NCBI RefSeq assembly: GCF_025165815.1
Contig: NZ_JAFFZE010000014.1
Span: 1 to 64,000 of the forward strand
Direction: 5' to 3'
DNA: 64,000 nucleotides
DNA from: Actinophytocola gossypii
GTDB lineage: Bacteria; Actinomycetota; Actinomycetes; Mycobacteriales; Pseudonocardiaceae
Below are positions 54,905 through 64,000 of this stretch, piece after piece. Position 1 is the stretch's first letter, and the number at the start of each line of letters is the position of its first letter. The position numbers and the translations under genes were made by a program. The notes below the pieces were generated by a model. The model ran no database searches. It was given only the letters and a program-made list of their open reading frames with translations, and was not told the origin of the DNA.

Positions 54905-57208
54905 TCAGACGGCGGCCAGCACCGCCGCCTCGATCTCCCGCCGCCGGTCCTCGGGCGCGGCGGCGAAGCAGAAGGAGGCGATCGAGGTGCCGCCGACCTG
55001 TATGGCCCGCGCCCAGACGACGTCGACGCCGCACCGCTCCAGGGCCTGGGCGACGTCGTGCAGCAGGCCGAGCCGGTCGGCCGCGCGCAGTTCGAGCACG
55101 ACCCCGCCGCCTGCTTCGCCGTCGAACCACAGCACCTTCGGCTCCGGGGGGTCGGGGAGCCGGTCGGCGTAGTCGCGTTCCTTGGCGGCGAGCCGCTCGG
55201 CGAGCGGGAGCGACCCGGACACCGCGCGGGCGAACTGCTCGCGGAGCAGGGCGGGGTCGGGCAGCGAACCGAACCGGGGGGACACGGCGAACGTGTCGAC
55301 CGCGACGCCGGCATGCGCGCGCAGGTCGGCGGCGTGCACGGTGAGCGAGTGCAGGGCGAGCACGCCGGCGGCGCGGGACAGCAGGCCGGGGTGGTCGGGA
55401 GCGGCCATGATGATGGTGCGGGTGTCGACCAGCACGTCGGGTCGGCCGGACGCGGCCACGGACCCGGCGAGCGCGCGGGCGGCGGTGTCCAGCGGGGTCG
55501 GTTCGGCGGGACGTTCGCCGGCCATCGCGGCCCGGCAGCGGGCGACGAGGTCGGCGACCAGGGCGGCCTTCCAGTCGGTCCACACGCCGGGGCCGGTGGC
55601 GAGCGAGTCGGCCTCGGTCAGCGCGGCCAGCAGCTCCAGCAGGACCGGGTCGCCGTCGAGGGTGTCGACGACGCGGCGGACGGTGGCCTCGTCCTCGATG
55701 TTGCGGCGGGTCGCGGTGTGCGGGAGCAGCAGGTGGTGGCGGACCATCGCGGACAGCGTGGTCACGTCGCCGTCGGTCAGCCCGAGGCGTTCGCCGACCT
55801 GGGTGGCGAGTGCGGCGCCGACGACCGAGTGGTCGGCCGAGTGCTCGGAGCCACGGCCCTTGCCGAGGTCGTGCAGCAGGGTGCCGACGAGCAGCAGGTC
55901 GGGCCGGGACACGCGGGTGACCAGCCGGGTGGCGTGCGTGGTGGCCCGGACGAGGTGCCGGTCGACGGTCCAGGCGTGCGCGTGGTCGCGGGGTGGCAGG
56001 TCCCGCACGGCGCCCCATTCGGGGAACAGGCGCGCCCACAGGCCGGTGCGGTCCAGCGCCTCGACCACGTCGACCAGGCCGTCGCCCGCGCCGAGCAGCG
56101 ACACCAGCTCCCGGCGGACCGGTTCGGGCCACGGGCCGCGGAGTTCGGGTGCGGACTCACCGAGCCGGGCGAGTGTGCCGGGGGCGATCGGCTGGCCGGT
56201 GCGGGCGGCCGCGGCGGCGACGCGCAGCAGCAGGCCGGGGTCGCGGGCCGGATCGGCGTCGCGGGCGAGGGTGACCTCGTCGGCGTGCAGGACGACCCCG
56301 TCGGCGAGCGGGCGGCGAGCGGGGGCGCGGCGCAGGACGCCGAGCACGGTGCGGCGGGGCTGGGCGGCGCGGAACGCGGTGTCGAGGGCGTAGGCGACCG
56401 CGCGACCGGCTCCGGACAGTGCCCTGGCGAGGGTGAAGCGGTCGCCGATGCCGAGGACCGAGGCGACCTCGTCGCCGTCCTGGGGCATCAGCACGTCGCG
56501 CGGCCGGCCGGCGAGGCGGCGCAACTCGGTGCGGGTGTCGAGCAGGAGCCGGCGGGCGTGTGCGACCTCGCCCGCCGGGCGGTCGACGAGCTGGGCCGCG
56601 GCCAGCGCGTCGAGGATCGCCAGGTCGCGCAGCCCGCCTCGGCCGTGCTTGAGGTCCGGCTCGACCCAGTGCGCCACCTCGCCGGCGCGCCGCCAGCGGT
56701 CACGGGCGGAGGCGGCGAGGTCGTCGAGGCGGGCGCGCGCGCCGGTCCGCCAGGTCTCGCGGGCCCGGTCGGCGAGGTGGCGGCTGAGCGCGGCGTCACC
56801 GGCGAGGTGCCGGGCGTCGAGCAGGCCGAGCGCGGTGCGCGGGTCGCGGCCGGCGACCGTGACGGCCTCGGCGACCGTGCGCACCGAGTGGTCCAGGCCG
56901 ACGCCGGCGTTCCACAGCGGGTACCAGAGCCGCTCGGCGGTCGCGGCGATCGCGGTGCCGCCGGTGTGCACGAGCACGAGGTCGAGGTCGGCGTACGGGA
57001 CGAGCTCGCGCCGGCCGAGGCCGCCCAGCGCGACCAGCGCGACGCCCGTGCCGATCCCGGCGTGTGCGGCGTGCACGGTCAGCCAGAACTCGTGCAGGTC
57101 GGCGAGCGCCTCGCGCAGCGCGTCGGCGGAGAGCCGGTGCGGCCCGCGGCCGCCGAGCAGGCGGTCGCGGGCCAGCACCAGGTCCGCCGCGGTGGGGGCG
57201 ACGGACAC
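54905..57208 (-). CDS. glnD: PII uridylyl/adenylyl-transferase GlnD
   Basis: The 767-residue enzyme modifies and demodifies PII in response to glutamine; in actinobacteria it adenylylates. The nucleotidyltransferase domain (about 30-200) has GGLGRRELVPYADLDLVLV, an HD domain near 400-520 has LLHDLGKG, and two C-terminal ACT domains (about 590-767) sense glutamine (DHPGLLSRAAGVLAL; DRLGLLHDVAQAL). GTG start, three bases after the glnB stop. Confidence 0.94.
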   Translation of the reverse strand: MSVAPTAADLVLARDRLLGGRGPHRLSADALREALADLHEFWLTVHAAHAGIGTGVALVALGGLGRRELVPYADLDLVLVHTGGTAIAATAERLWYPLWNAGVGLDHSVRTVAEAVTVAGRDPRTALGLLDARHLAGDAALSRHLADRARETWRTGARARLDDLAASARDRWRRAGEVAHWVEPDLKHGRGGLRDLAILDALAAAQLVDRPAGEVAHARRLLLDTRTELRRLAGRPRDVLMPQDGDEVASVLGIGDRFTLARALSGAGRAVAYALDTAFRAAQPRRTVLGVLRRAPARRPLADGVVLHADEVTLARDADPARDPGLLLRVAAAAARTGQPIAPGTLARLGESAPELRGPWPEPVRRELVSLLGAGDGLVDVVEALDRTGLWARLFPEWGAVRDLPPRDHAHAWTVDRHLVRATTHATRLVTRVSRPDLLLVGTLLHDLGKGRGSEHSADHSVVGAALATQVGERLGLTDGDVTTLSAMVRHHLLLPHTATRRNIEDEATVRRVVDTLDGDPVLLELLAALTEADSLATGPGVWTDWKAALVADLVARCRAAMAGERPAEPTPLDTAARALAGSVAASGRPDVLVDTRTIIMAAPDHPGLLSRAAGVLALHSLTVHAADLRAHAGVAVDTFAVSPRFGSLPDPALLREQFARAVSGSLPLAERLAAKERDYADRLPDPPEPKVLWFDGEAGGGVVLELRAADRLGLLHDVAQALERCGVDVVWARAIQVGGTSIASFCFAAAPEDRRREIEAAVLAAV

Positions 57209-57211
57209 CGG

Positions 57212-58872
<1,661 letters not shown>

Positions 58873-58940
58873 GCTTCCTCCTCATGTCCGACCGTTCGAA
58901 GGAGCATCGGGAAGGCAGGTTTCGCGGAATCGCGCCGCGC

Positions 58941-58988
58941 GTTTCGCGGCCGTGAACTGTGCCTCCGATCGTGTTACGAGCGCGTTTC
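58941..58988. promoter_or_regulatory. GlnR boxes upstream of amt-glnB-glnD
   Basis: On the minus strand GAAAC-n6-GTAAC (58973-58988) and TTCAC-n6-GAAAC (58941-58956) follow the GlnR consensus gTnAC-n6-GaAAC with one mismatch in the second. They lie 69-116 bases upstream of the amt start, where GlnR activates amt under nitrogen limitation in Streptomyces and mycobacteria. The divergent FhuF-like gene starts 40 bases beyond. Confidence 0.65.
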
Positions 58989-59027
58989 CGCTACTAGGCT
59001 CGCGGGATCGCCACTCAACTGATTCCG

Positions 59028-59600
59028 GTGCCCGCGTCGTCGATCCGCGACCCGGGCTGGCTCGACGCGCAGTTGGCGGCGACGGCGGCGCGGTTCCGGT
59101 TGGACCGGCCGGCGTCGGTGGGGGTGCTGTGGTGGTACTCGGCGAGTTCGGTGCTGCTTGGGCCGGCGGTGGCGGGGTTCGACCCGGCGCTGGAGTCGGT
59201 GGTGCTGTTCCTGCATCCGGACGGTCGGGTGCTGGACGCCCGCTCCCCCGAGCGGGTGTCGGAGCGCGGGCCGGCGTTGCGGGTGGCGTTGGCGGAGGCG
59301 GTGTCGGCGGTGTCGGCGGCGAGCGGGGCGCCGGAGCCCGCGCTGTGGGCGGTCGCGACGGACTCGTTGGCGAACCAGGTGTTGTGGGCGGGCGGGTCGC
59401 CGGAGGAGGCCGAGGATCTGGCGGCGTCGGTGGGGGCGCCGTTGCCGGTGCCGAGGTACGTGCGGGTGGGCGGCAGGTTGGCGGTGCGGCGGGCGTCGTG
59501 CTGCCTGATCTACCAGGCGCCCGGCGAGGGGAAGTGCGTGAGCTGCCCACGCCAGCACCCGGACGAGCGCGCGCGGCGGTTGCGGGCGGTGTTGGGCTAG
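59028..59600 (+). CDS. FhuF-like (2Fe-2S)-binding protein
   Basis: The 190-residue protein ends with the FhuF C-terminal [2Fe-2S] motif: C158, C159, C170 and C173 (SCCLIYQAPGEGKCVSC). Such proteins reduce ferric siderophores; the electron donor and substrate are unknown. The GTG at 59028 has no good ribosome binding site and leaderless translation is possible. It is divergent from amt and shares the GlnR-box region. The stop overlaps the convergent PAP2/DGK gene by four bases. Confidence 0.82.
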   Translation: MPASSIRDPGWLDAQLAATAARFRLDRPASVGVLWWYSASSVLLGPAVAGFDPALESVVLFLHPDGRVLDARSPERVSERGPALRVALAEAVSAVSAASGAPEPALWAVATDSLANQVLWAGGSPEEAEDLAASVGAPLPVPRYVRVGGRLAVRRASCCLIYQAPGEGKCVSCPRQHPDERARRLRAVLG

Positions 59601-61084
59601 GTCTTCGGGTGGCGGTAGGCGGTCAGGGCGCCGGGGTGGACGGCGAAGGCGAAGCGGCGGCCAAGCGGGCCGACCTCGCCGTCGGTGGCGATGCGGCGTT
59701 CACCGGCGAGCAGGCGGATCTCGGTCGTGGGGGCCTCGAAGTGGCGGTAGACGTGGCTGGTCTGGAGGGTGCCGGTGAGGGCGGCGAGCACGAAGCGGAC
59801 TCGGGAGTACGGCAGGTCGGCGCGTAGGTAGCGGACGTCGAGCGTGCCGGAGGCGAGGCTGGCGCGGCGGGCGGCGCCGAAGCCCTTCGGCTCGTAGGAA
59901 CCGTTGCCGACGAACAGCATCCAGACGAGCTCGCGGCGGCCGTCGAGCAGGATCGGCAGCGGTTGGGCGCGGCGGAGCGCGCGGGACATGGCGAGGGCGG
60001 CGGCCAGCCACTTCGGCCACCGGACCTCGAGCTTTTCGCGCAGCCGCACCATTTCCGGGTAGCCGCCGAGGCTGGCGGTGTTGACGAACCGGATCCGGTC
60101 GGTGCCCCGGCGGCCCTCGACGGTCACGTCGGCGATGTCGACGCGGATGGCGGCGCCGACCTGGGTGGCGTCGGCGGTGTCGTACATGCCGGTGTCGCCG
60201 AGGTCGCGGGCGAAGTGGTCGAGGGTGCCGGCCGGGATGACGACGAGCGGGAGCCCGAACCGGACGGCGAGATCGGCGACGCGGGTGACGGTGCCGTCGC
60301 CGCCAGCCGCGCCGAGTGCCCGGACGCCGCCGGCGGTGAGCCGTTCGGTGAGTTCGGTGCGGGGGTCGGTGCCGGGTTCGACGCGGACCAGTTCGGCCTT
60401 GGGCCAGAAGGCGAGGATCTCGGCGGTCGGGTCGACGCCGTCGGTGCCGGAGGCGGGGTTGACGAGCACGAGGAGGCCGTCGCCCGCTCCGACGTCGGGG
60501 GCGTCGACCGGGGGTTCGCCGCGCTTGGGGAGCCCGGTGCCGTGCGGCCACCAGTGCCGGGTGGCGCAGGCGGCACCGACGCCGATGGCGGCCCCGGCGG
60601 CGACGTCGCTCGGCCAGTGGACGCCGGTGTGCACGCGGGAGTAGCCGACGAGCGCGGCGACCGGGAACACGAGCGCGCCGGCGGCCCGGTGCTCCATGGT
60701 GACGGCGGAGGCGAACGCGAACGCCGAGGCCGCGTGCCCGGAGGGGAACGAGGACGAGGTGGGGCGGCGGGTGTTGCGGCGTGGGACCGGGAGGAGTTCG
60801 GCGGCCGGGCGGCGACGCGGGAACAGGTGCTTGCCGACCAGGCTCGCGGACATGCTGGCGCCGGCGATGGCGGCGATCCCGCGTAGTCCGGCGCGGCGGG
60901 TGGCGCCCCTGCGCGCGACGAGCACGGCGGCGACGGCGAACCAGAGTCGGCTGTGGTCGGCGGCCCGGCCGGCGCGGCGGCAGAGGGTGTCGAAGGGGGT
61001 GGGCGGCAGCTCGCCGCTACGGCGCACGAGCTCGGCGTCGACCCGGCCGACACGCCAGTACGAGCGGCGGATGCGGTTGATCAC
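59597..61084 (-). CDS. PAP2 phosphatase-diacylglycerol kinase fusion
   Basis: The 495-residue membrane protein joins a PAP2 lipid phosphatase (about 1-190) to a YegS/diacylglycerol-kinase catalytic domain (about 200-495). PAP2 motifs are KHLFPRRRP, PSGHAASA and SRVHTGVHWPSD; the kinase has AAGGDGTVTRV and VVIPAGTLDHFARDLG. Fused phosphatase-kinase proteins of actinobacteria probably recycle undecaprenyl or diacylglycerol phosphates; which direction dominates is unknown. Confidence 0.9.
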   Translation of the reverse strand: MINRIRRSYWRVGRVDAELVRRSGELPPTPFDTLCRRAGRAADHSRLWFAVAAVLVARRGATRRAGLRGIAAIAGASMSASLVGKHLFPRRRPAAELLPVPRRNTRRPTSSSFPSGHAASAFAFASAVTMEHRAAGALVFPVAALVGYSRVHTGVHWPSDVAAGAAIGVGAACATRHWWPHGTGLPKRGEPPVDAPDVGAGDGLLVLVNPASGTDGVDPTAEILAFWPKAELVRVEPGTDPRTELTERLTAGGVRALGAAGGDGTVTRVADLAVRFGLPLVVIPAGTLDHFARDLGDTGMYDTADATQVGAAIRVDIADVTVEGRRGTDRIRFVNTASLGGYPEMVRLREKLEVRWPKWLAAALAMSRALRRAQPLPILLDGRRELVWMLFVGNGSYEPKGFGAARRASLASGTLDVRYLRADLPYSRVRFVLAALTGTLQTSHVYRHFEAPTTEIRLLAGERRIATDGEVGPLGRRFAFAVHPGALTAYRHPKT

Positions 61085-61223
61085 GGTTCGAACGGTAGCC
61101 GGGAGGTGGCGGTGGGGCAGATCGCGGCGGGTTTGGCCTCCGGCCCCCGGTTTCCACGCTACCGGAAGGCACCGACAGTTCCGGGACGGTCAGTCGGACG
61201 GTCCGGTTCGGGGAGGGCGGGTG

Positions 61224-62309
61224 TCAGGGAGTCAGGGGTGCGGGGAGGGTGGTGTGGGGGCGGGTGGTGGTGGTTTCGCGGGCTTGGGGGGCGGGGAGGC
61301 CGGCGGCGGTGAGGACGGCGATCGCGTGGGGTTCGGGGAGGAGGTTGAACCAGTGGAGGTGGAGGGCGCGGTGGGTGGCGGGGGTGAGGGAGCCCCAGAG
61401 GCGGAGGCGGGCCATGCCGCCGTCGGGGTGGATGTCCAGGCGGACTTCCGTTGCTTCGGTGGGTGGGAGGAGGAAGCGGTGGCGGGTGTCGGGTTGGAGG
61501 CGGACGTGGTTCAGGAGCACCGCGTCGCCCGTGGTGAGGGTGGCTCGGGCGGGGGCGTTTCCCTTGAAGTGGCTGGTGTCCAGTTCGGCCATGCGGAGGG
61601 TGCCGGGGGCGGCCAGGCGGACCGAGACCCAGTCGTTGGCGTCGTCGCGGCGGCGGGCGGTTTCCCAGCCCTCCCCCATCACGGCGGCGTGGCCGGGGGA
61701 GATCAGGTTCGCGGGCGAGGAGTAGAACATGTTGCTGCAGCCCGAGATCGTGGCGCCGTTCTCGAGGGCGGCCAGGTCGAGCGACGCGGGGTCGAGGAAA
61801 CGGGGATCGGGCACCGGTTCGCCGTGGACGCGGAGGCGGGCCACGCCGCCGTCGGGGTGGATGGTGAGGCGGACGTGCGTGTACCGGTGCGGATCGGTTA
61901 CCGGGAACGGGTTTCTGGTGTCGCCGGACAGGGGTGCGCGCGGGACGAGGGGGTGCCAGTCGGCCCGCATCAGTTCCTCGGGGCTGGGGTAGCCCTCGAC
62001 CGAGCACGCCTCGACCGAGCACTCGGGCGGGTAGTTGCCGGTGAAGAACGCGGTGTCGACCACCACGCCGCGGACCACGCCGGGCAGGCCGAGGCGGACC
62101 ACCGCGTGGTCGGAACCGGGCTCGCGCCGGCGGCGGGTCTCCCAGCCGTCGTAGACCTGGCCCTTGTGGCCGAACGTGGCCGGCTGGAACACCGGCTCGG
62201 TCGGGCGGATCAGGTTCTCGCGTTCGGCGAACGACTCGTCGTTGGCCCACACCACGCTGCCACCGAGCCGGCGGTTCGCCAGGTCCGGTAGTCGTTGCCA
62301 CTCGGTCAT
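61224..62309 (-). CDS. alc: Allantoicase
   Basis: The 361-residue enzyme hydrolyses allantoate to ureidoglycolate and urea. The duplicated allantoicase repeat is visible: [20 protein letters not shown] in the first half and [20 protein letters not shown] in the second, each followed by D-T-x-F/H and RLTIHPDGG / RLDIHPDGG. The ATG at 62309 overlaps the allantoinase stop as ATGA, so the two purine-breakdown enzymes are coupled. Confidence 0.94.
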   Translation of the reverse strand: MTEWQRLPDLANRRLGGSVVWANDESFAERENLIRPTEPVFQPATFGHKGQVYDGWETRRRREPGSDHAVVRLGLPGVVRGVVVDTAFFTGNYPPECSVEACSVEGYPSPEELMRADWHPLVPRAPLSGDTRNPFPVTDPHRYTHVRLTIHPDGGVARLRVHGEPVPDPRFLDPASLDLAALENGATISGCSNMFYSSPANLISPGHAAVMGEGWETARRRDDANDWVSVRLAAPGTLRMAELDTSHFKGNAPARATLTTGDAVLLNHVRLQPDTRHRFLLPPTEATEVRLDIHPDGGMARLRLWGSLTPATHRALHLHWFNLLPEPHAIAVLTAAGLPAPQARETTTTRPHTTLPAPLTP

Positions 62310-63613
62310 GCCAAGCCCCTCACGAGTAGGCGGCCTCGGGGCTCGGTGGAGACCTCGTGGCCGCGTAGCCAGGTCGAGCGGACGACGCCACGCAGGGTTC
62401 GGCCCGCGTAGGCGGTGACCGGGTTGCGGTGGTGCAGTGCGGCGGGGTCGACGGTGAACGTCTCGTCGGGCGCGAACACGCAGAGGTCGGCGTCGTGGCC
62501 GGGAGCGAGGCGACCCTTGTGCCGGAGGCCGATCAGGTCGGCCGGGGCGGAGGACATCCAGCGGACCACCTCGGCGAGGGGCACGCCGCGTGCGGACGCC
62601 TCGGTCCACATCGCGGGGAGGCCGAGTTGCAGGCCGGCGATGCCGCCCCAGGCGGTGCCGAAGTCACCCGTGGCCTTCAGTTCCACCGTCGACGGGGAGT
62701 GGTCGCTGACCACACAGTCGACCACGCCTTCGGCGAGTCCCCGCCACAGCAGGTCCTGGTTGGCGGACTCGCGGATCGGCGGGCAGCACTTGAACCGCGT
62801 CGCGCCGTCCGGGACGTCCTCGGCGCGCAGGGTCAGGTAGTGCGGGCAGGTCTCGGCGGTGACCCGGACTCCGTCGCGGCGGGCGGCGGCGAGCATCGGG
62901 AGGGCGTCCGAGGACGACAGGTGCAGCACGTGTACCCGCGCGTCGGCCCGGCGGGCGGCGGCGATCAGGGTCTCGATGGCCGTGTTCTCGGCGGCGCGGG
63001 GGCGGGAGGCGAGGAAGTCGGCGTACCGGCGGCCCTCGGTGTCCGACACGAGGGCCGGGTCCTCGGCGTGCACGATCATCAGCGCGCCGATGCCGTGCAG
63101 GAGGCGCAGGGCGCCGGCCAGCTCGTCGGGGTCGAGGTGACCGAACTCGTCGACGCCGGACGGGGACAGGAAGCACTTGAAGCCGAACACGCCGGCCTCG
63201 TGCAGAGCGACCAGGTTGCCGAGGTTGCCGGGCACGGCGCCGCCCCAGAAGCCGACGTCGACGTGAATCCGCTCGCGGGCCACCGCCCGCTTCAGCGCCA
63301 GCGCGGCGAGGTCGGTGGTCGGCGGGACGCTGTTCAGCGGCATGTCGACCAGCGTGGTGACCCCGCCGGCGGCGGCCGCGCGGGTGGCGGTGGCGAAGCC
63401 CTCCCACTCGGCGCGGCCCGGGTCGTTGACGTGCACGTGCGTGTCGACCAGCCCGGGCAGCAGCACCTCGTCGTCGGCCAGCTCGACCACGCGCTCGCCG
63501 GGCAGCGGCGACTCGGCGACCTCGACGACCGCTCCGTTCCGGACGGCGACCCAGCCCGACGCCTCGCCGGTCGGCAGGACCATGCGCGGCGCGTGGAACA
63601 CGAGGTCGTTCAC
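62306..63613 (-). CDS. allB: Allantoinase
   Basis: The 435-residue cyclic amidohydrolase opens allantoin to allantoate. Zinc-site motifs are [12 protein letters not shown], the carbamylated lysine in [21 protein letters not shown] and [21 protein letters not shown] is the allantoinase signature. GTG 63613 overlaps the upstream stop as GTGA. It is preceded by a DUF6986 gene and followed by alc, forming a purine/allantoin catabolic operon. Confidence 0.95.
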   Translation of the reverse strand: MNDLVFHAPRMVLPTGEASGWVAVRNGAVVEVAESPLPGERVVELADDEVLLPGLVDTHVHVNDPGRAEWEGFATATRAAAAGGVTTLVDMPLNSVPPTTDLAALALKRAVARERIHVDVGFWGGAVPGNLGNLVALHEAGVFGFKCFLSPSGVDEFGHLDPDELAGALRLLHGIGALMIVHAEDPALVSDTEGRRYADFLASRPRAAENTAIETLIAAARRADARVHVLHLSSSDALPMLAAARRDGVRVTAETCPHYLTLRAEDVPDGATRFKCCPPIRESANQDLLWRGLAEGVVDCVVSDHSPSTVELKATGDFGTAWGGIAGLQLGLPAMWTEASARGVPLAEVVRWMSSAPADLIGLRHKGRLAPGHDADLCVFAPDETFTVDPAALHHRNPVTAYAGRTLRGVVRSTWLRGHEVSTEPRGRLLVRGLA

Positions 63614-64000
63614 CGCGGCTCCCGCCGGGCGAGGGCGGCGTCGAGGTCCACTTCGGACAGACCACACAGGTCGGTGACGTCCGAAGTGGACAGGGCGCCG
63701 CAGTCGACGGCGCGACGGATCGACATCGCCAGCGCCTGCGCGGTCGCTGGCTCGTCGAGGATCCCGGCGTCGGCGCCGTCCACATAGGTCCGGAGACGGC
63801 GGGCGTCGGCCGGGGCGTGCCGGAGGTGGTGGACGAACGTGGCCGCGTACCGGGTCACCAGCTGCGCGGGGTGCAGGTCCCAGCCCTGGTGGAAGCCGTG
63901 CGCGAGCGACCGCAGGACGAGGTCGTGGTGCGTGCGCCAGGCCGCCCACACCGACTCGGTGTCGCCGACCGGCAGCACGTTCGTCGACCCGTCGGACAGG
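63610..64000 (-). CDS. DUF6986 (aldolase/citrate-lyase-like) protein, C-terminal part
   Basis: The frame is open to the window edge, so only the C-terminal 129 residues are visible. It contains [20 protein letters not shown] and [15 protein letters not shown], the end of DUF6986 proteins annotated as aldolase-type enzymes in purine-degradation clusters. Its stop overlaps allB as GTGA. A role at the glyoxylate end of allantoin breakdown is inferred. Confidence 0.7.
   Translation of the reverse strand, partial: LSDGSTNVLPVGDTESVWAAWRTHHDLVLRSLAHGFHQGWDLHPAQLVTRYAATFVHHLRHAPADARRLRTYVDGADAGILDEPATAQALAMSIRRAVDCGALSTSDVTDLCGLSEVDLDAALARREPR

Noticed and set aside
63610-64000. A complete 122-residue protein at the window end
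   Set aside because: The frame stays open to the last base and the residues before its internal ATG continue the same protein; it is the C-terminal part of a larger gene.

Overview
The window is a gene-dense, very GC-rich chromosomal segment from an actinobacterium, most likely of the order Pseudonocardiales. The evidence is the near-universal G/C at third codon positions, mycothiol metabolism (mtr), WhiG-type sigma factor, DUF2631, DUF2469 and DUF6986 genes, and a gene order that follows the mycobacterial Rv2847c-Rv2920c chromosome arc almost gene for gene (cysG, mtr, map, lipoprotein PBP, GNAT, ispG, rip1, dxr, rlmN, cdsA, frr, pyrH, tsf, rpsB, M23 peptidase, xerC, dprA, comM, yraN, DUF2469, rnhB, lepB, rplS, trmD, rimM, KH, rpsP, amidohydrolase, ffh, glnD, glnB, amt). 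No mobile element, CRISPR array, tRNA or rRNA gene was seen. Core genes are mostly on the minus strand; plus-strand genes are often lineage-specific insertions.

Layout. 1-14.3 kb: siroheme/cobalamin genes (cysG/cobA, cobL, cobQ) interleaved with bioF, mycothione reductase, two secreted trypsin-like proteases, a guanidine-III riboswitch with its SMR guanidinium exporter, and a TetR gene with a divergent peroxiredoxin/YHS pair and a 25-bp operator. 14.3-22.4 kb: map, a lipoprotein PBP and the MEP isoprenoid genes ispG and dxr around the site-2 protease rip1. 22.4-24.6 kb: a three-gene membrane/helical stress operon behind a SigB-type promoter. 24.7-32.8 kb: two MFS exporters, rlmN, a membrane diguanylate cyclase, a sugar oxidoreductase/isomerase pair behind a perfect CebR-type operator, and a PadR gene with its own palindrome cluster. 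32.8-37.8 kb: cdsA, frr, pyrH, tsf, rpsB. 37.8-46 kb: M23 peptidase, whiG, xerC and a DNA-processing operon (yraN, a proline-rich ORF, comM, dprA) with unusual coding repeats and upstream DnaA boxes. 46-51 kb: rnhB, two lepB copies, rplS, trmD, rimM, khpA, rpsP. 51-59 kb: CPBP protease, amidohydrolase, ffh, then amt-glnB-glnD behind GlnR boxes. 59-64 kb: FhuF-like protein, PAP2/diacylglycerol-kinase fusion, and allantoin catabolism (alc, allB, DUF6986).

Many neighbours are joined by 4-5 base start/stop overlaps (ATGA, GTGA, TGATG), so translational coupling is a theme. The most noteworthy observations are the guanidine-III riboswitch whose P1 strand overlaps an anti-Shine-Dalgarno segment; the proline-rich ORF that exactly bridges yraN and comM, in an operon whose DprA has a ~300-residue repeat-bearing N-terminus; paired DnaA boxes before that operon and before rpsB; the SigB-type, GlnR and CebR sites; and a 22-bp tandem repeat at 52042-52107.
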